A stretch of DNA of 64,000 nt from positions 12,790,001 to 12,854,000 of the forward strand of contig CM055613.1 of NCBI GenBank assembly GCA_029379385.1. Direction: 5' to 3'. The notes under the pieces were generated by a model. It made no database searches, was not told where the DNA came from, and worked only from the letters and a program-made list of their open reading frames with translations. The stretch is from Quillaja saponaria (lineage: Eukaryota; Streptophyta; Magnoliopsida; Fabales; Quillajaceae). Both the position numbers and the translations under genes were made by a program. This document shows positions 1-11,855 of the stretch, one piece after another (the stretch's first letter is position 1; every line of letters begins with the position of its first letter).

Positions 1-1147
1 TACTTAGATGCTCATATTTTTAACCTAGCTAGATCAAGTAGGGTGACTTGGTAATCACTAATTTAACACCAATAAACTCTCATAATAACTTGTTACATAA
101 AAAAAAAATCACCGTATAAGCGAATTTAGAATAGTCTCCTCATTTCTATTAATGCCAACTAGTAAAAAGTAAATGCAATTTTATTTTTTTTAACTCTAAC
201 TTTTTTTCTATCAAGTAGAATTAGCATTATGCACAGTGATAGTCCAGATATATTAGTCAGTGGGGCAAAATACTATGCAAATTTTATTTTATTTTATAAA
301 TATTTGAAATACTTTTTATATTTGTAAAAATATTTTTAAGAAATCTATACTTATTTTATATAAATTACAAAATAAATAAATATAATTACAATTAATAATA
401 TAATATATTATAACTAAAAAAATTAATAATGATATCACATTAATTCAAAAATATTTAGTTATTTTATTCTCTAATTATTATTTTTATAAGATTTTTTTTT
501 TTTTTGTGGAATAAGTACTTTGTTATTGAAATCATTAAAAAAAAAAAAAATTTATCAATTTCTTTGTATGTGTTATATGAATTGATTTTTTCGATACAAT
601 ACATTTTCACCTACAATGAATCATGAAAAAATAATATATATATTTAAGACCCTAAAGTATTAAAAAAAAAAAAAAGAGAGAAATTAAATCAAAGTTTCGT
701 GGAGTAGAAAAAAATATAAAAAAACAAATCATTTTATTTTTGCAAAAAATAGAGAATTTCATATATATAAAATAAAAAATATCTATATTGAACAAATCTA
801 AGAATTTAAGCAAAAAATTCCAAATAGCCTTGTCCAACTTCATTGAAGTCAGAAGACTGATAGCTAACAATAAATAAATTCTAAAATGGTATATATTTTA
901 CTTTAATTTTACAAAAACTTCAAAACTTATGAGGTATAATTATATATTCTATTAATTTGATAGAATCAAATTAATTTTTTCTCGTACCCTACCAAAAAAT
1001 TTTAAAGTAAGTTGAGTGGGCCAGCTGACCTCACTGCCCTTTTCTGCATCCGCCCTGATTATGCAGTGAAGTTTCCATTTCCCATTAACATTGTCACTAA
1101 ATAATTGTTATTATTTTAAGAATTGTGTTCATATTCTTTGATATACT
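1..1147. other. AT-rich intergenic DNA, no gene seen
   Basis: The stretch is dominated by A/T runs with frequent stops in all frames. The one open frame (minus strand, about 652-870) is low-complexity and Phe/Leu-rich, so I do not treat it as a gene. I see no RNA gene or recognisable transposon protein here. Confidence 0.6.
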
Positions 1148-1157
1148 TACATATAAC

Positions 1158-1543
1158 TATGGGTGTCAACGAGTCGAGTCACCTCGTAAAATTTTTTTGA
1201 AAATTTATTTTGTAAACAAGGAGAGTTGAACTCAGGACCTCTTAGTGAATATTTGTGTAGATTACCACTAAACTAAGTAACAATTTGTGTTAATTTTGTT
1301 GTATATAAATATATTTATTATAAATGTATATATAAATAATAAAAAATTTATTAAATAATATTAAAAGAGCTATCTCACGAGCTCACGAGCCGAGCTTTGG
1401 AAAGATTGGCTCGGCTAGTTTTACTAAACGAGCTTAAAATAAAGCTTAAGATCGGCTCGTTTTAAAACGAGCCGAGCTTGATCCGAACTCCTAACGAGTA
1501 GCTCACGAGCTGTTCGCAAGCTAGCTCGGCTCATTGTCACCCC
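1158..1543 (-). mobile_element. GAGCT-rich short TIR element, copy 1, with tRNA-like core
   Basis: The ends form an imperfect inverted repeat: the left end reads GGGTGTCAACGAGTCGAG and the right end, reverse-complemented, GGGTGACAATGAGCCGAG. An exact 10-bp direct repeat, TACATATAAC, flanks it at 1148-1157 and 1544-1553, as expected of a target-site duplication. The right half is rich in GAGCT/CGAGC motifs. Read on the minus strand, an A-box-like TAGTTTAGTGG (complement of 1265-1275) and a B-box GTTCAACTC (complement of 1223-1231) form a tRNA-like module. It aligns by eye with the copies at 11856 and 63824. It has no coding capacity. Confidence 0.75.
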
Positions 1544-1553
1544 TACATATAAC

Positions 1554-2819
1554 GCATTAACTTTTTACTCTGCTTTCATTTAATTATGGAAGAAAATAAA
1601 GATCAGACAGGTTGCATAGTCTATAATTATGTAACTACAAGCATATCATTATTATTTAAAGAATATAAATATATTTATATATTACCAAATGTAGAAAGAG
1701 AAAGGGTCTTTGAGTTTTAGGGAGGAGTTAGGAAATAAAACCTAAACAAATAAATTAGTGACTAGAACAGGGATGGCACCTATGCCTGTCTTCCAATCGC
1801 CATATCCATCACCATTAGAAGTGCTCAAAAGTGGGAATATATATTATTCTTCTATTTTACCTTTGAACCAACAATTCCCTCTTTGTTTTCATGTGCAACA
1901 CTTTCAAAAAGGAAGGACTCGTACGTAATCATCCATTTTGCTTAAAGAAGATGATATGATGGACTAGGAATATATACAAATTGGAAGGGAGCTTGCAGAT
2001 TAAGAGTAAGACAATCCAAAGGATGAAATCCAGGACAACAGGAGTACTTTAATAGTTATATATATATATACCATGTTAAATCCACTTAGTGGATTTGTTC
2101 CAACTTCCAATCACTCTGCTTTTCTTTAATTCCCTAACAATAGAAAGAATGAATTCTGACTCCTCTAAAATGCATCTATGAAATTTTTTTTGATAAAACA
2201 TAAAAGGGTTCAAATCTTCAAAAGCTGAAGCACCTAATTACTTTGGAAAAAAAAAAAAGAGTCAAAAATTCCAAAGTGAGATTCCTAATTAAGTAAAGAA
2301 AATGGTAATTTCTGATGAGACCCTCCAAAAAAAACTTATAAAACGGAATGTTGTAGGAAAATTAAGTTCTTCTTATAAAGGTATAAGAGAATAAATATAA
2401 TTCTGGAAACTCAACTAATCATTTAAATTTTTAGATAAAATGATTTTTTGACATTATATCAAGTTTTCATGACCAAAATATTTCAAGTTTAATAATTTCA
2501 ATATAAAATGAAAAAAGAGTCTCTTTCGATTAAAGACATAAATTCGTATTTAATACTCAAGCACTATTCTTTTTCATGAAATAAAAAACATAACTTACTC
2601 GGTTGGGTCTATAATTAATCACCACCTTGATGCCACCAAGTTAGGAGTATTTTCTATATTGATTTGATATTTTGATTATTATTGCTTTAGAATAAAAATA
2701 ATACAAGTATACACATATCTCAGCAACTAGAAGTTGCACTTTTTACCTAATAATTTTGCACATGAGGACCTGTAATGTTTTCTTTTGTCAAAATGTTCTC
2801 AACCATTGAATGAACCTTT
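1554..2819. other. Intergenic DNA upstream of the sulfate transporter
   Basis: This stretch is AT-rich with short poly-A and TA tracts and no supportable gene. It presumably contains the distal promoter of the SULTR2-like gene that starts at 2995. Confidence 0.5.
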
Positions 2820-2836
2820 GATATATATATATAAGG
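2820..2836 (+). promoter_or_regulatory. Candidate TATA box of the sulfate transporter gene
   Basis: A run of alternating TA ending in ATAAGG lies about 160 bp before the ATG at 2995. That would give a 5' leader of roughly 130 bases. This is position and composition only; no transcript evidence is available. Confidence 0.45.
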
Positions 2837-2994
2837 TGCTTCTAATTAATGTTAATGCACTTCAAGCCTCCCACGGTATAGGCGCTTCAAAAAACACAAC
2901 CCTCTGCAATTCCTGGCAGTCACTCTCATGAGAGGCAACTGAAAGTTTTGATCTTTGAGACAAAGTTCTCCCAAACACTTCAATTCAATCAACA

Positions 2995-5900
2995 ATGGCT
3001 TCTTCAGCCGTTGAAACCTTCACAATGGACGACACTCTCGACGTTGAGAAGAGTGTCGTTGGCCAGGATGAGAGGTCTCAGTGGGTGCTTAATGGCCCAG
3101 AGCCCCCAACTCCATGGCACGAGCTTAAGGATTCTGTGAGGAAACCGTTCCTACATTGTGGGAAACAGTTGTCCTCCCTGAGAAACCAACCTGGACCCAA
3201 ACTATTAGTTTCAATCTTGCAGGGGATTTTTCCCATTCTTGATTGGGGCCGACATTACAAGGCAACCAAATTTAAGAATGATTTACTTGCAGGTCTAACA
3301 ATTGCAAGCCTCTGCATTCCCCAGGTACATGGAAACAAATCTTACGCTAAAAAATTATAGGACTGTTATCGAAACCAAAACCAATTCATATTTGTTTCTT
3401 ACAAAGAATGAAGCCAAATCACCCAGAAGAAGATTTTCATATATTTTTAATTCTTAACGTGGGTTTTCATGCAGAGCATTGGATATGCAACTCTGGCAAA
3501 CCTTGATCCTCAATATGGCCTCTGTAAGTCACTAAATGTAAAGCCTTTTTGGATACCATATATGTTGTAAATTGATTGCCTGTTGCTACACATAACGTGT
3601 TAGATACAAGTTTTGTTCCACCTCTTCTTTATGCTGTAATGGGGACTTCAAGAGATATAGCAATTGGGCCAGTTGCTGTGGTTTCTCTGCTTCTTTCCTC
3701 AATGGTTAAGAAATTGAAAGATCCAGCTGTTGACCCTGTCTCTTACACAAAGCTTGTTATTACTGCCACTTTCTTTGCTGGTATCTTTCAAGCTGCTTTG
3801 GGGCTCTTCAGGTAGGAATTCTTCTTGTTTCTGAGGTGGTGTTGTGTCATAGTATGAAGTTTGAATCTTTTTCTTGGTTGAGTGCTTGACCCGTCATGTA
3901 CTACTAACAGGCTGGGATTTCTTGTGGATTTTCTCTCGCATGCTGCAATTGTTGGATTTGTGGCTGGAGCAGCAATTGTCATTGGACTTCAACAACTAAA
4001 GGGACTGCTTGGACTCACTCACTTCACAAACAAAACTGATGTAGTATCTGTTATGAAAGCTGTCTGGGAATCAGTTCATCATCCTGTAAACTACTTTTCC
4101 TACCCATTTATTAATTTGAGAACTAATTTCCATTACAATAACAGATGTTTCTTGAATTGCGCAGTGGAATCCTCGTAATTGTATCCTGGGAAGCTCATTC
4201 CTAATTTTCATCCTAATTACTAGATTCCTGGTGAGTGATTGCTGAAACTAAACATGCCCCCCCCCCCCCCCCCCCCCCCCCTCTTTCTTTTTTTCCTTCC
4301 TGTGGTTTATTTCATTCTCAAAATCTCTAATTAATGTACTGGGTGATAAATTTCCATTTCCTAAGGGTAAATGGAAGAAGAAGCTCTTCTGGTTGCCAGC
4401 AATAGCACCTCTATTATCTGTTGTACTGTCAACACTCGCTGGTTTTTCTAACACAAGCTGATAAAGACGGAGTTAAGATTGTCAAACACATCAAAGGAGG
4501 ACTAAATCCAATTTCAATTCATCAGTTAGAGTTAAACGGTCCTCATGTTGGGGAAGTTGCTAAAATTGGACTAGTTGTTGCTGTAGTTGCACTCACTGTA
4601 TGTACCTCTATGTCCGAGAAGTTGCTAAAAATTGGATCAATTCCTCTCTCTTTTTTGTTACTAATTTTACTTCATTTTGGTCTTATGTTAAACAAGGAAT
4701 CAGTTGCTGTCGGCCGATCTTTTGCATCTATGAAAGGATACCACCTTGATGGAAACAAAGAAATGATGTCCATGGGCTTAATGAACATAATTGGATCTTT
4801 CACCTCTTGCTATGTTGCAACTGGTAAGTTTCTTATATTTAGTCTTTTTTTTTGCCCCCCAAAAAGTATCTTTTCAATTTGTTGAAGGTCTCAAGATTCA
4901 ACTAGTCACATTAAAAGTATTATGCAGGTTCATTCTCACGAACAGCTGTAAATGTCAGTGCTGGTTGTGAAACTTTAGTTTCAAACATTGTGATGGCCAT
5001 TACAGTGTTGTTATCACTACAATTTTTCACAAAGCTCTTGTATTACACTCCAATGGCAATCCTTGCATCAATAATTCTTTCTGCTCTGCCCGGACTGATT
5101 GACCTTAATGAAGCTTACAAGATTTGGAAGATTGATAAGCTAGACTTTCTTGCCTGCATTGGAGCCTTCTTTGGTGTGTTGTTTGCGTCTGTGGAAATTG
5201 GCCTCCTAGCTGCGGTAAAATTACTTACTTTTTTGTGCATATTGGTGCATAACCCAACTTGATTGGAGAACTTGGAGGTCAATTTAGGTCAATAAAATGC
5301 ATAGCAGTAAGCACCAGTAACTAAATAAATATCAAAAGTGTTTCAAGTTTCAACTTCTAGTAACCATTAGGCTGTCTCTGAAGTCTGAACAATGTTTTTT
5401 ATTCATGTATAATTAGTAAGCACCACTCAATAGCACCTTTATGCCTTTCACTCTTTCCTCTTTACAAAAGTGTTCTACAAGACATAATAGAATAAAAAAG
5501 GATGGTTTTTATGTTTATATTATGAGATACAATAATGTTTCAACACTATTACATGCATTTGGTGGCATACGGATTTTATTGATAATAAAATTAGAGTGTA
5601 TATATTCAATTTTTTAAATGGATTATACTATTTAAGCGGGATTGAATGAATTACACTATTTAAGCGAGATTGAGAGTTGCTTTCACGTAATTTTTTTTTT
5701 TTTTAGTGAGATTAGTATATCTCACATACGAGAGAGGATTGTGTGAAAATAGTCTTTCACACAAATATCTATTTTGTTTGTGGGCCTCACTTTCCATTTT
5801 ATGGGAAGCATGTACCCACCAGGCCACCACCTTAATGATAGAACATCATTTGCTTTAAGTGTGATGTAAAATGGAAGCACCATGGAAGACTTCCAACTCT

Positions 5901-6949
5901 CGGGACAAAAGTAGCATGAAAACGGAATCAATTCTATATTAAGACTAACATGCTTAATAACTATAATTAAGTAGTATAGCATCCTTAATTTTTTGGTATC
6001 CATGACAATTTTATATTCTAATCAACAAGAATTGGGGGAATATTTCAAAGTCAAATTTATTTGCAGTTGAATATATAGGGAGAGCTTTAAATTTTTAATT
6101 GATTAATTTGAAATGATTGATGAACTAAGCTATTCAGGTGTATGTTAATCTGCAGGTAATTATATCATTTGCTAAGATCATTCTCATCTCGATTCGACCA
6201 GGCACAGAAACTCTTGGAAAACTTCCTGGAACTGATATGTTCTGCGACATTGATCAGTATCCCATGGCTGTTAAGACTCCTGGCGTTGGAATAATCCGGG
6301 TCAAGTCAGCCTTGCTTTGTTTTGCAAATGCCAATTTTGTTAGAGAAAGGTTTTTTATATAACCTACAAATACATGCACATTAACAAGCTAGAATGAAAA
6401 TCAATTAACAATAAGCAGAATAACTTATTCATTAACTTTTGTTTTCAAGGATCATGAGCTGGGTAAATCAGGAAGAAGCAGAGGATCTGGACACCAAAGG
6501 AAATGCCAGGAGTACCATTCAACTTGTAATTCTTGACACATCAAGTAAGTGTTCTATTTATGGAAGAACCAGATAGAACTAGAAAGTCCAAATAAGAAAA
6601 TGGTCTCGTAGAAGTTGCTAAATCATTCAACTTGCTAATATTTCCTTCTTCTTTTTTTCAATGGTAGATTTGGTTAATATTGACACATCTGGAATTGCTT
6701 CTCTGGAGGAACTGCATAAGAATCTGGTTTCACATGGGATGGAGGTAAGTAACAACTAATTTAGCAGTTGCACTTTTTTGGTGTGTACCTATTTACCTAC
6801 AGTTATTTTCTTTCTGTTCTCAGTTAGCCATTGCCAACCCAAGGTGGCAAGTAATTCACAAGCTTAAGGTGGCCAACTTTGTGAGGAAGATTGGAGGAAG
6901 GATCTTCTTGACTGTTGGAGAAGCTGTTGGATTCAAATCTGAGTGCTAG
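2995..6949 (+). CDS. SULTR2;1-like: SULTR2-type low-affinity sulfate transporter (12 exons, one frame break)
   Basis: Proton-coupled sulfate transporter of the plasma membrane; SULTR2 proteins move sulfate through vascular tissue. Exons: 2995-3324, 3475-3523, 3604-3811, 3911-4085, 4165-4230, 4366-4597, 4697-4823, 4928-5214, 6156-6349, 6450-6544, 6668-6744, 6824-6949. The product is about 654 residues, close to the usual length. It opens with a hydrophilic N-terminus, then the many-helix transport domain ([51 protein letters not shown]), and ends in a cytosolic STAS domain ([14 protein letters not shown]). The SIGYATL signature and the segment around HIKGGLNP fit group 2 better than groups 1 or 3. 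Exon 6 as written runs into a TGA. The family frame ([19 protein letters not shown]) resumes one base later, so a single extra base lies near 4436-4442. The rest of the frame is clean. Confidence 0.9.
4257..4281 (+). repeat. Run of 25 C in intron 5 of the sulfate transporter
   Basis: An uninterrupted 25-base C homopolymer followed by a T/C-rich stretch lies inside intron 4231-4365. It sits just after the 5' splice site, in a region where plant introns are normally U-rich. Its length may not be exact, because sequencers read long homopolymers poorly. Confidence 0.8.
5215..6155 (+). other. Long intron 8 of the sulfate transporter, with short repeats and hairpins
   Basis: This is the only long intron of the gene (941 bp). 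It holds a diverged 24-bp tandem pair (5622-5645 and 5649-5673, both with CTATTTAAGCG). It also has a perfect hairpin, TTGTGTGAAA at 5739-5748 pairing with 5755-5764 over a 6-base loop, and a smaller GTGAGA/TCTCAC hairpin at 5706-5725. The intron may be enlarged by a decayed inverted-repeat insertion. No coding sequence is visible. Confidence 0.6.
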
Positions 6950-7296
6950 AATGAACAACCAGTTACTTGTTAATGCTTTTGCCCTAGGAGAGTCTCATGG
7001 GGTAGTAGATATCTGGCTCTAGCTAGCCACTTGACAAGTTGCAATATTGTGCTTAGTACTATGTTTGATGCTTGATTGTATCTTAGGCTGTCCAGTATTA
7101 TAATATATATACATGCTTGGGACAATTAATAAGTGTTCCTCAACATATCATTCCTGTTAGACACACAGGAAGGAAGAGGAACCATAGTTCTCTGTAATCT
7201 GTATGGTGTGTTTGTGATATAAAACTCTGCCCTTTGTTGTGTGTGAATTTTAGAAGTTTTCTTTTCTTTTTCTCTCAGGGAAGCATCATAACTATT
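6950..7296 (+). other. Probable 3' UTR and downstream flank of the sulfate transporter
   Basis: This is non-coding sequence directly after the TAG at 6947-6949, T-rich with several AATAAT-like stretches that could serve polyadenylation. No gene is seen. Confidence 0.45.
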
Positions 7297-7600
7297 TGTT
7301 GGGTTAAATTAACGTGGATAGCCCTCCCACTAAGAGAAAAATCACGGACAAAAGCAACAAAAAATTGTACTACCAATGAAAAGATATTATAATAGTTCTC
7401 TCTCACACAAATCTATCTCTTACAAACTCGAAGATAACTCTTCTCACAAGAATAGCACATTGTTTTTGTGGCTACACATCTCCTCTGTCTCTTCTACTAG
7501 TTACACACCTTACTTCTATCTATCTATAAGATATAATATAATTGATACTTGAGAATTAAAAGAATATAGTGTTGACATGTTATCAACAAACATATCTAAT
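7297..7600 (-). mobile_element. Copia LTR fragment (distal part of a split 3' LTR)
   Basis: From TGTTGGGTTAAATTAACGTG onward this stretch follows the order of words in the LTR at 11020-11345: a GTTGGGGTAAA-like start, AACGTGGATAGCCC, ACTAAGAGAAAAA, ACAAAAGCAACAAAAAATT, ACCAATGAAAAG, then CTCTCTCACACAAATC and TTACAAACTCGAA. The matching tail of that LTR is not here but at about 9597-9716. This suggests one LTR interrupted by the AT-rich block between. The right edge is approximate. Confidence 0.6.
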
Positions 7601-9590
7601 TTTTTGGCATAATCTTGCTAGATTATCCATTAATTCTCTATCATCTCTCTTAAATTATATTATTTTATCACATTATCTACTAATTTTCTTACATTTCTCC
7701 TAAGTTCATCATATAAAATATAAGTTTTTAATTTCTATTAGATTTTCTCTCCCATTTTGTTACATAGAGTACTTTTATATGTTTCGCTCAAGTCTTTCTC
7801 ATCTTTGCAATTTTGTTTGGACTTTTTAAAATACTAACTTTCGTGGCACACGCGTTGCACATGAATATTGTTTATGATATATACATATATGTTCATCAAA
7901 ATTGATGTACATTTCAAGAAATTATAGTTAGTAAAAGATAATATTTTTATGTTAATGACTATAAATAAATAGATTAATCTAATAAAAAAATAATTCATAA
8001 TATAAACATATACTTTTTTTAAAAAAAAAATTCTAAAAATAAAAGAAGTATTAATACAATAATATTATAATAATAAAAACTATACTCTTAATATTTCTTT
8101 TCATTCATAACATTTTAAAAAGATTAATTTATAATATTATAATTATTAGTAACTTATTAAATTAAAAAAATTAAGAAATTCAATCTTAATTACTATTGAT
8201 ATATAGTTATTAACAAATTATAAATTTATTAATATTGAAAAGAATTAGGATTAAAAAAAATTTCAAACATATTAATATTAAAATGGAAAAGAATTATGAA
8301 AAAAAGTAAAAAAAATAAGTCTAAATAAACTATTTGAAACAAAATAACAACTAAAAAAATATTTATATAATAGTAAAGACTCATAGGGTATTTAAGAAAA
8401 TAAAAAATCTTCCACTAAAAGTTATAACAACACTATATAATCATGAAACTATATTCTAAATATTTTTTAATTCATAGTATTTAAAATCAAAAATCATTTC
8501 ATAAATTTGAGAATAACTAAAAAATCTCATAAGTATTAGTTACTCGTTACATAAACAAAAAAAATGAGAAATTCAATATTAACTACTATTGACATATAAT
8601 TATTGAAAAATATATATATATTTTTTTTATGAATTAATAGTTAAAACAACAACATTATAATCATAAAAACTATACTCTTAATACTTTTTTTAATTCATAG
8701 TAATTTTAAAAGTTTTAATTCATAAATTTGAGAAGAACTAAGAAAATTAAGATTATTAGATACTTATTAACCAAAAAATAAAAATTTCAAAAAAATTTAA
8801 TCTTATTTACTATTCACATATAATTATTGAAAAATTATATATTTATTAAAATTAAGAAGAATTAGTAAAAAGGAAATCAAAAGTCCTAAAATAATTACAA
8901 TCTTAATAATATTAAAATGGAGAAAAAATAATAATAAAATAGTAGTCTATAAGCAAAATAACAACTAAAGATAACTATGTAATAATAAAAACTCATAAGG
9001 ATAATTAACGAAATAAAAATATTCTGCCTTTAAGCCACTTTTATATATAGTATAGATTTTTTCCTAAACAATTTTTTTTTAATTTAGTCCACTCTCTATA
9101 TTTCACAAACAATAATATAACTTACTTGTGTATCAATAAGCTTAATTTAAGTTGTCTCCATTTATAAATAAAAATGACTTAATTTCAAGAAATAAAATAT
9201 CAAAAGTTATTGTAATGAATAATTTTTTTAATGATTTCTTCATTGTTTATTAGAACTAATCACTTGTAGAAAAATAAAATTATAACAAATCTATATTTAA
9301 ATCAAGTAAGCAATTAGTATTGATGCTAAATTTTTTTTATTTTTTTTTATTTTGACTTGAATAGAAAGGTATATTCATATTCATATCCAAATTAAAAGTA
9401 AAATAAAAATAAAAAATTCATTTAATAAAATGTTTCTTAAAAAGTTAAAAATTCACATTATAAAATGATTTTAAAATAAAATAATAAATATAAGTTTATA
9501 ATGTTGTTAATAATCAATCTCACAAAATAAAAAATATATATATAAAAATTTAAAATAATTTGTGCATTGCATAGAGGCCGAATAAATCTA
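7601..9590. repeat. AT-rich block of diverged tandem units, probably inserted in an LTR
   Basis: Three diverged repeat copies can be followed, beginning near 8060, 8430 and 8650. Each starts with ATTATAATCATAAAAACTATACTC-like words, continues with AATTCATAGTA and AAGAAATTCAATCTTAATTACTATTGA, and ends with TATAATTATTGAAAAATTATA. A second shared segment (AAAATAACAACTAAA... ACTCATAGGG-like) occurs at 8340-8400 and 8950-9005. GC-richer words lie near the edges (CACACGCGTTGCAC at about 7846 and TGTGCATTGCATAGAGGCCG at about 9561). There are no protein-coding traces. The class of element is unknown. Confidence 0.55.
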
Positions 9591-9716
9591 GATTATAAAA
9601 TATTGGCAACACCAAGTTACCAAAACCTAATCCTAATAGGTTTATAGATCATAAGCCCAATAACATCAAAAACTAATATTTTCTTTTCCTTTACAAGTTA
9701 AGTCACAAGCTCAACA
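9591..9716 (-). mobile_element. Proximal part of the 3' LTR of the copia relic, ending at a PPT
   Basis: The segment AGGTTTATAGATCATAAGCC matches AGATTTATAGATCATAATCC in the other LTR at about 11312. It ends GCTCAACA, followed at 9717 by ATCTCCAC. On the minus strand that reads GTGGAGAT then TGTTGAGC, which is the classic layout of a copia polypurine tract next to the LTR's TGTTG start. Confidence 0.65.
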
Positions 9717-11019
9717 ATCTCCACATAACTTAAATTGCATCAATCATCAAACTGCATCAATTTATATCGTCGCATCCACCCTCACAACTTATTAGTGCAA
9801 ACTTCAATCAAGTCCAAGTCACACTTGAACTTGTCAATGGAAAAAATTTCAATCAACTTTAAGCAAAAGATCAAACTCTTTTCTTGACTGAATTTTCACA
9901 CACCATCTTGCTTGTAACTTTTTGTATAAGCTTCACCATGATTATTCTTCTCATTGTACTTCCATTCAACTTGTACAAATTTCTGGTATTTTTCTCTCCT
10001 TTAATCACCACAAAGAACCTCTACTAATTTTCATAAGTACTCCACCTTTCATAGAGTACCCCTAACCAAGAGAATCCAACATACCCAAAAAAATTAACTT
10101 AGGAATACAACTTACATCATGCAAACTCTTGATACTGCCATCATACATCTTAACTTTTACATTGTCAATACCAACAACTTCTAACTCATCATCATTGACG
10201 AAAACAATAGTTCCTCCACACTATCTATAAGTATCAAACTAACTTCTATTTGAACAAATATGAAAAGAGCGTGTAGAGTCTAAAACCTAAGAATCATTCA
10301 AAAAAAATTCTTATATTCTCTAACCATGAGAGTAGCACCATCACTTTAATCTCCCTCCTTACTAAATGAAATCGTGTCTCAGACTTCTCACATTTCTTTT
10401 TAAATTATTCCATATCATTCTTCATCTTCTTGCAATAAAATTGGATGTGTCACATCTAATGACAATAGTAACGCACTCCTTATATCGGTAATCTACCATT
10501 GGCCTAGATTTTTCTTTATCATATTTCCTTCCATGTGATGCACTCCTACCATGGCCAAAACTCGCTATATGAACTCCACCTATTAGAATTATTATTGGGC
10601 TTCTTAAACTTTTTACTCTCTAGCAAAACTATAATAACTTCATCCACCTTTAGTGTCTCCTTTGCTACCAACAATGTAGTTATGAAATTTTCATATGATA
10701 GTAAGAGAGATAATAACAACAATAAAACTATATCTTCCTCTTCAATTTTCAATTTTACACTCAATAATTGAGTAGTTAGCTTATTGAAGGTGTTCAAATG
10801 ATCTGGGATATTTGTATCTCACTCCATATTCAACTGATACTATTATTTCTTCAAGTATAGTCAATTTGTGAGAGATTTCGACATATAATTTTTTTGTAAA
10901 TTAACTTCTTCCACAATCGTTTCATTCAAAACACTATATACTTTATATTCGGAGCTAAAACCAAACTAATTTTATGCAATTCTTGTTGCACAAGAATCAA
11001 CCTTAACTCTTATACAAAT
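9717..11019 (-). pseudogene. Ty1/copia gag-protease remnant, internally deleted
   Basis: Minus-strand frames, broken by stops and shifts, show copia gag (10797-10546: LKIEEEDIVLLLLLSLLLSY then EnfITTLLVAKETLKVDEV, the usual 'LPSSYExFVTTLL' region). They continue into the protease region near 10300-10100 (a W/VLDS...FHIC motif with the active-site glycine lost, then a degenerate MYDGSIKSLHDV-like stretch). A degenerate primer-binding site, a decayed complement of TGGTATCAGAGC, lies at 11006-11019 next to the LTR. Integrase, reverse transcriptase and RNase H are absent, because the internal region is only about 1.3 kb. The element cannot move by itself. Confidence 0.75.
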
Positions 11020-11345
11020 TGTTGGGGTAAACCCTACTACTCAATAAAATTACACGCAACCACAAAAATATCACAAAGTATTTAACGTGAAAAACCCTTT
11101 AACTAAGAAAAAAAACCACCACAAAAGTGACAAAATTTTTTACTATCAATAAAAAAAAATTGCAATAAAATTCTGTCTCACATAATTTTTTTTTCTCACA
11201 AACTCAAATCCCAATTATAATTTACAACTAATAACCCCTTTCACACAAAAAAAAAATTCACAAGAGATAGTGCCAACAACAACAAATTATCAAAACTTAA
11301 ACCTAATAGATTTATAGATCATAATCCCATTTCTAATATTATATT
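11020..11345 (-). mobile_element. 5' LTR of the copia relic
   Basis: The LTR begins TGTTGGGGTAAACCCTACTA directly beside the degenerate primer-binding site. It shares ordered words with 7297-7600 in its first part and with 9597-9716 in its last part. The outer end fades near 11345 and may be truncated, so I could not define a target duplication. Confidence 0.65.
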
Positions 11346-11843
11346 CAATCCCACCAAACCATTGATACCTCCCTCCTCCGAAACACACTACAAAATGAAA
11401 TTAAGAAAGAGACGTTGCACAGGGAAGGATGGTTGGTGCTCATTGGTTCTGAACTGGGTGGTTAGGGGAAATTGACTTGTGAATTTCCAGTCCATCCAGA
11501 ACTTGATTTCAAATCCTACTAAATCAAAAGAATGGGCCACTTGAAATCATTTCATTTTGATGCTTGAAGGATGAGATGTGCGGTGTGCACTTGTATTATC
11601 GAAGTTTACTTAAAAAGTCAAATTTTGGCATCCATTGGAGACTATGACGTCATATATAATTTACATTCATGAAATTTTTAAACCTTTATTTGTATGACGA
11701 GATTTTTCTCACTCTTCCAAAAAATGTCTAGGTTCATTGTATCTTGAGGGTGATGTGTCCAAAGTAGATAAATCCAGAGCCTAATCATTTTCTTTTTCCA
11801 ACTCACTACCTAGTGAAGTCTATTCTTTTTCTTGTAGGCTAAA
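11346..11843. other. Gene-free spacer
   Basis: This is mixed non-coding sequence between the copia relic and the next short repeat. I see no ORF, RNA gene or repeat that I recognise. Confidence 0.45.
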
Positions 11844-11855
11844 TAGAGCTGACTA

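Noticed and set aside
1223..1275. True tRNA gene in GAGCT copy 1
   Set aside because: The A-box and B-box are present, but no full cloverleaf or acceptor stem can be paired. It is a derived module inside a repeat.
2948..3139. Open frame starting upstream of the sulfate transporter ATG
   Set aside because: It is in a different frame from the transporter and its peptide has no family likeness. The MASSAVETF start at 2995 continues into the conserved protein.
10535..10771. Plus-strand open frame in the copia relic
   Set aside because: It is the shadow of the minus-strand gag remnant, which carries the recognisable copia pattern.
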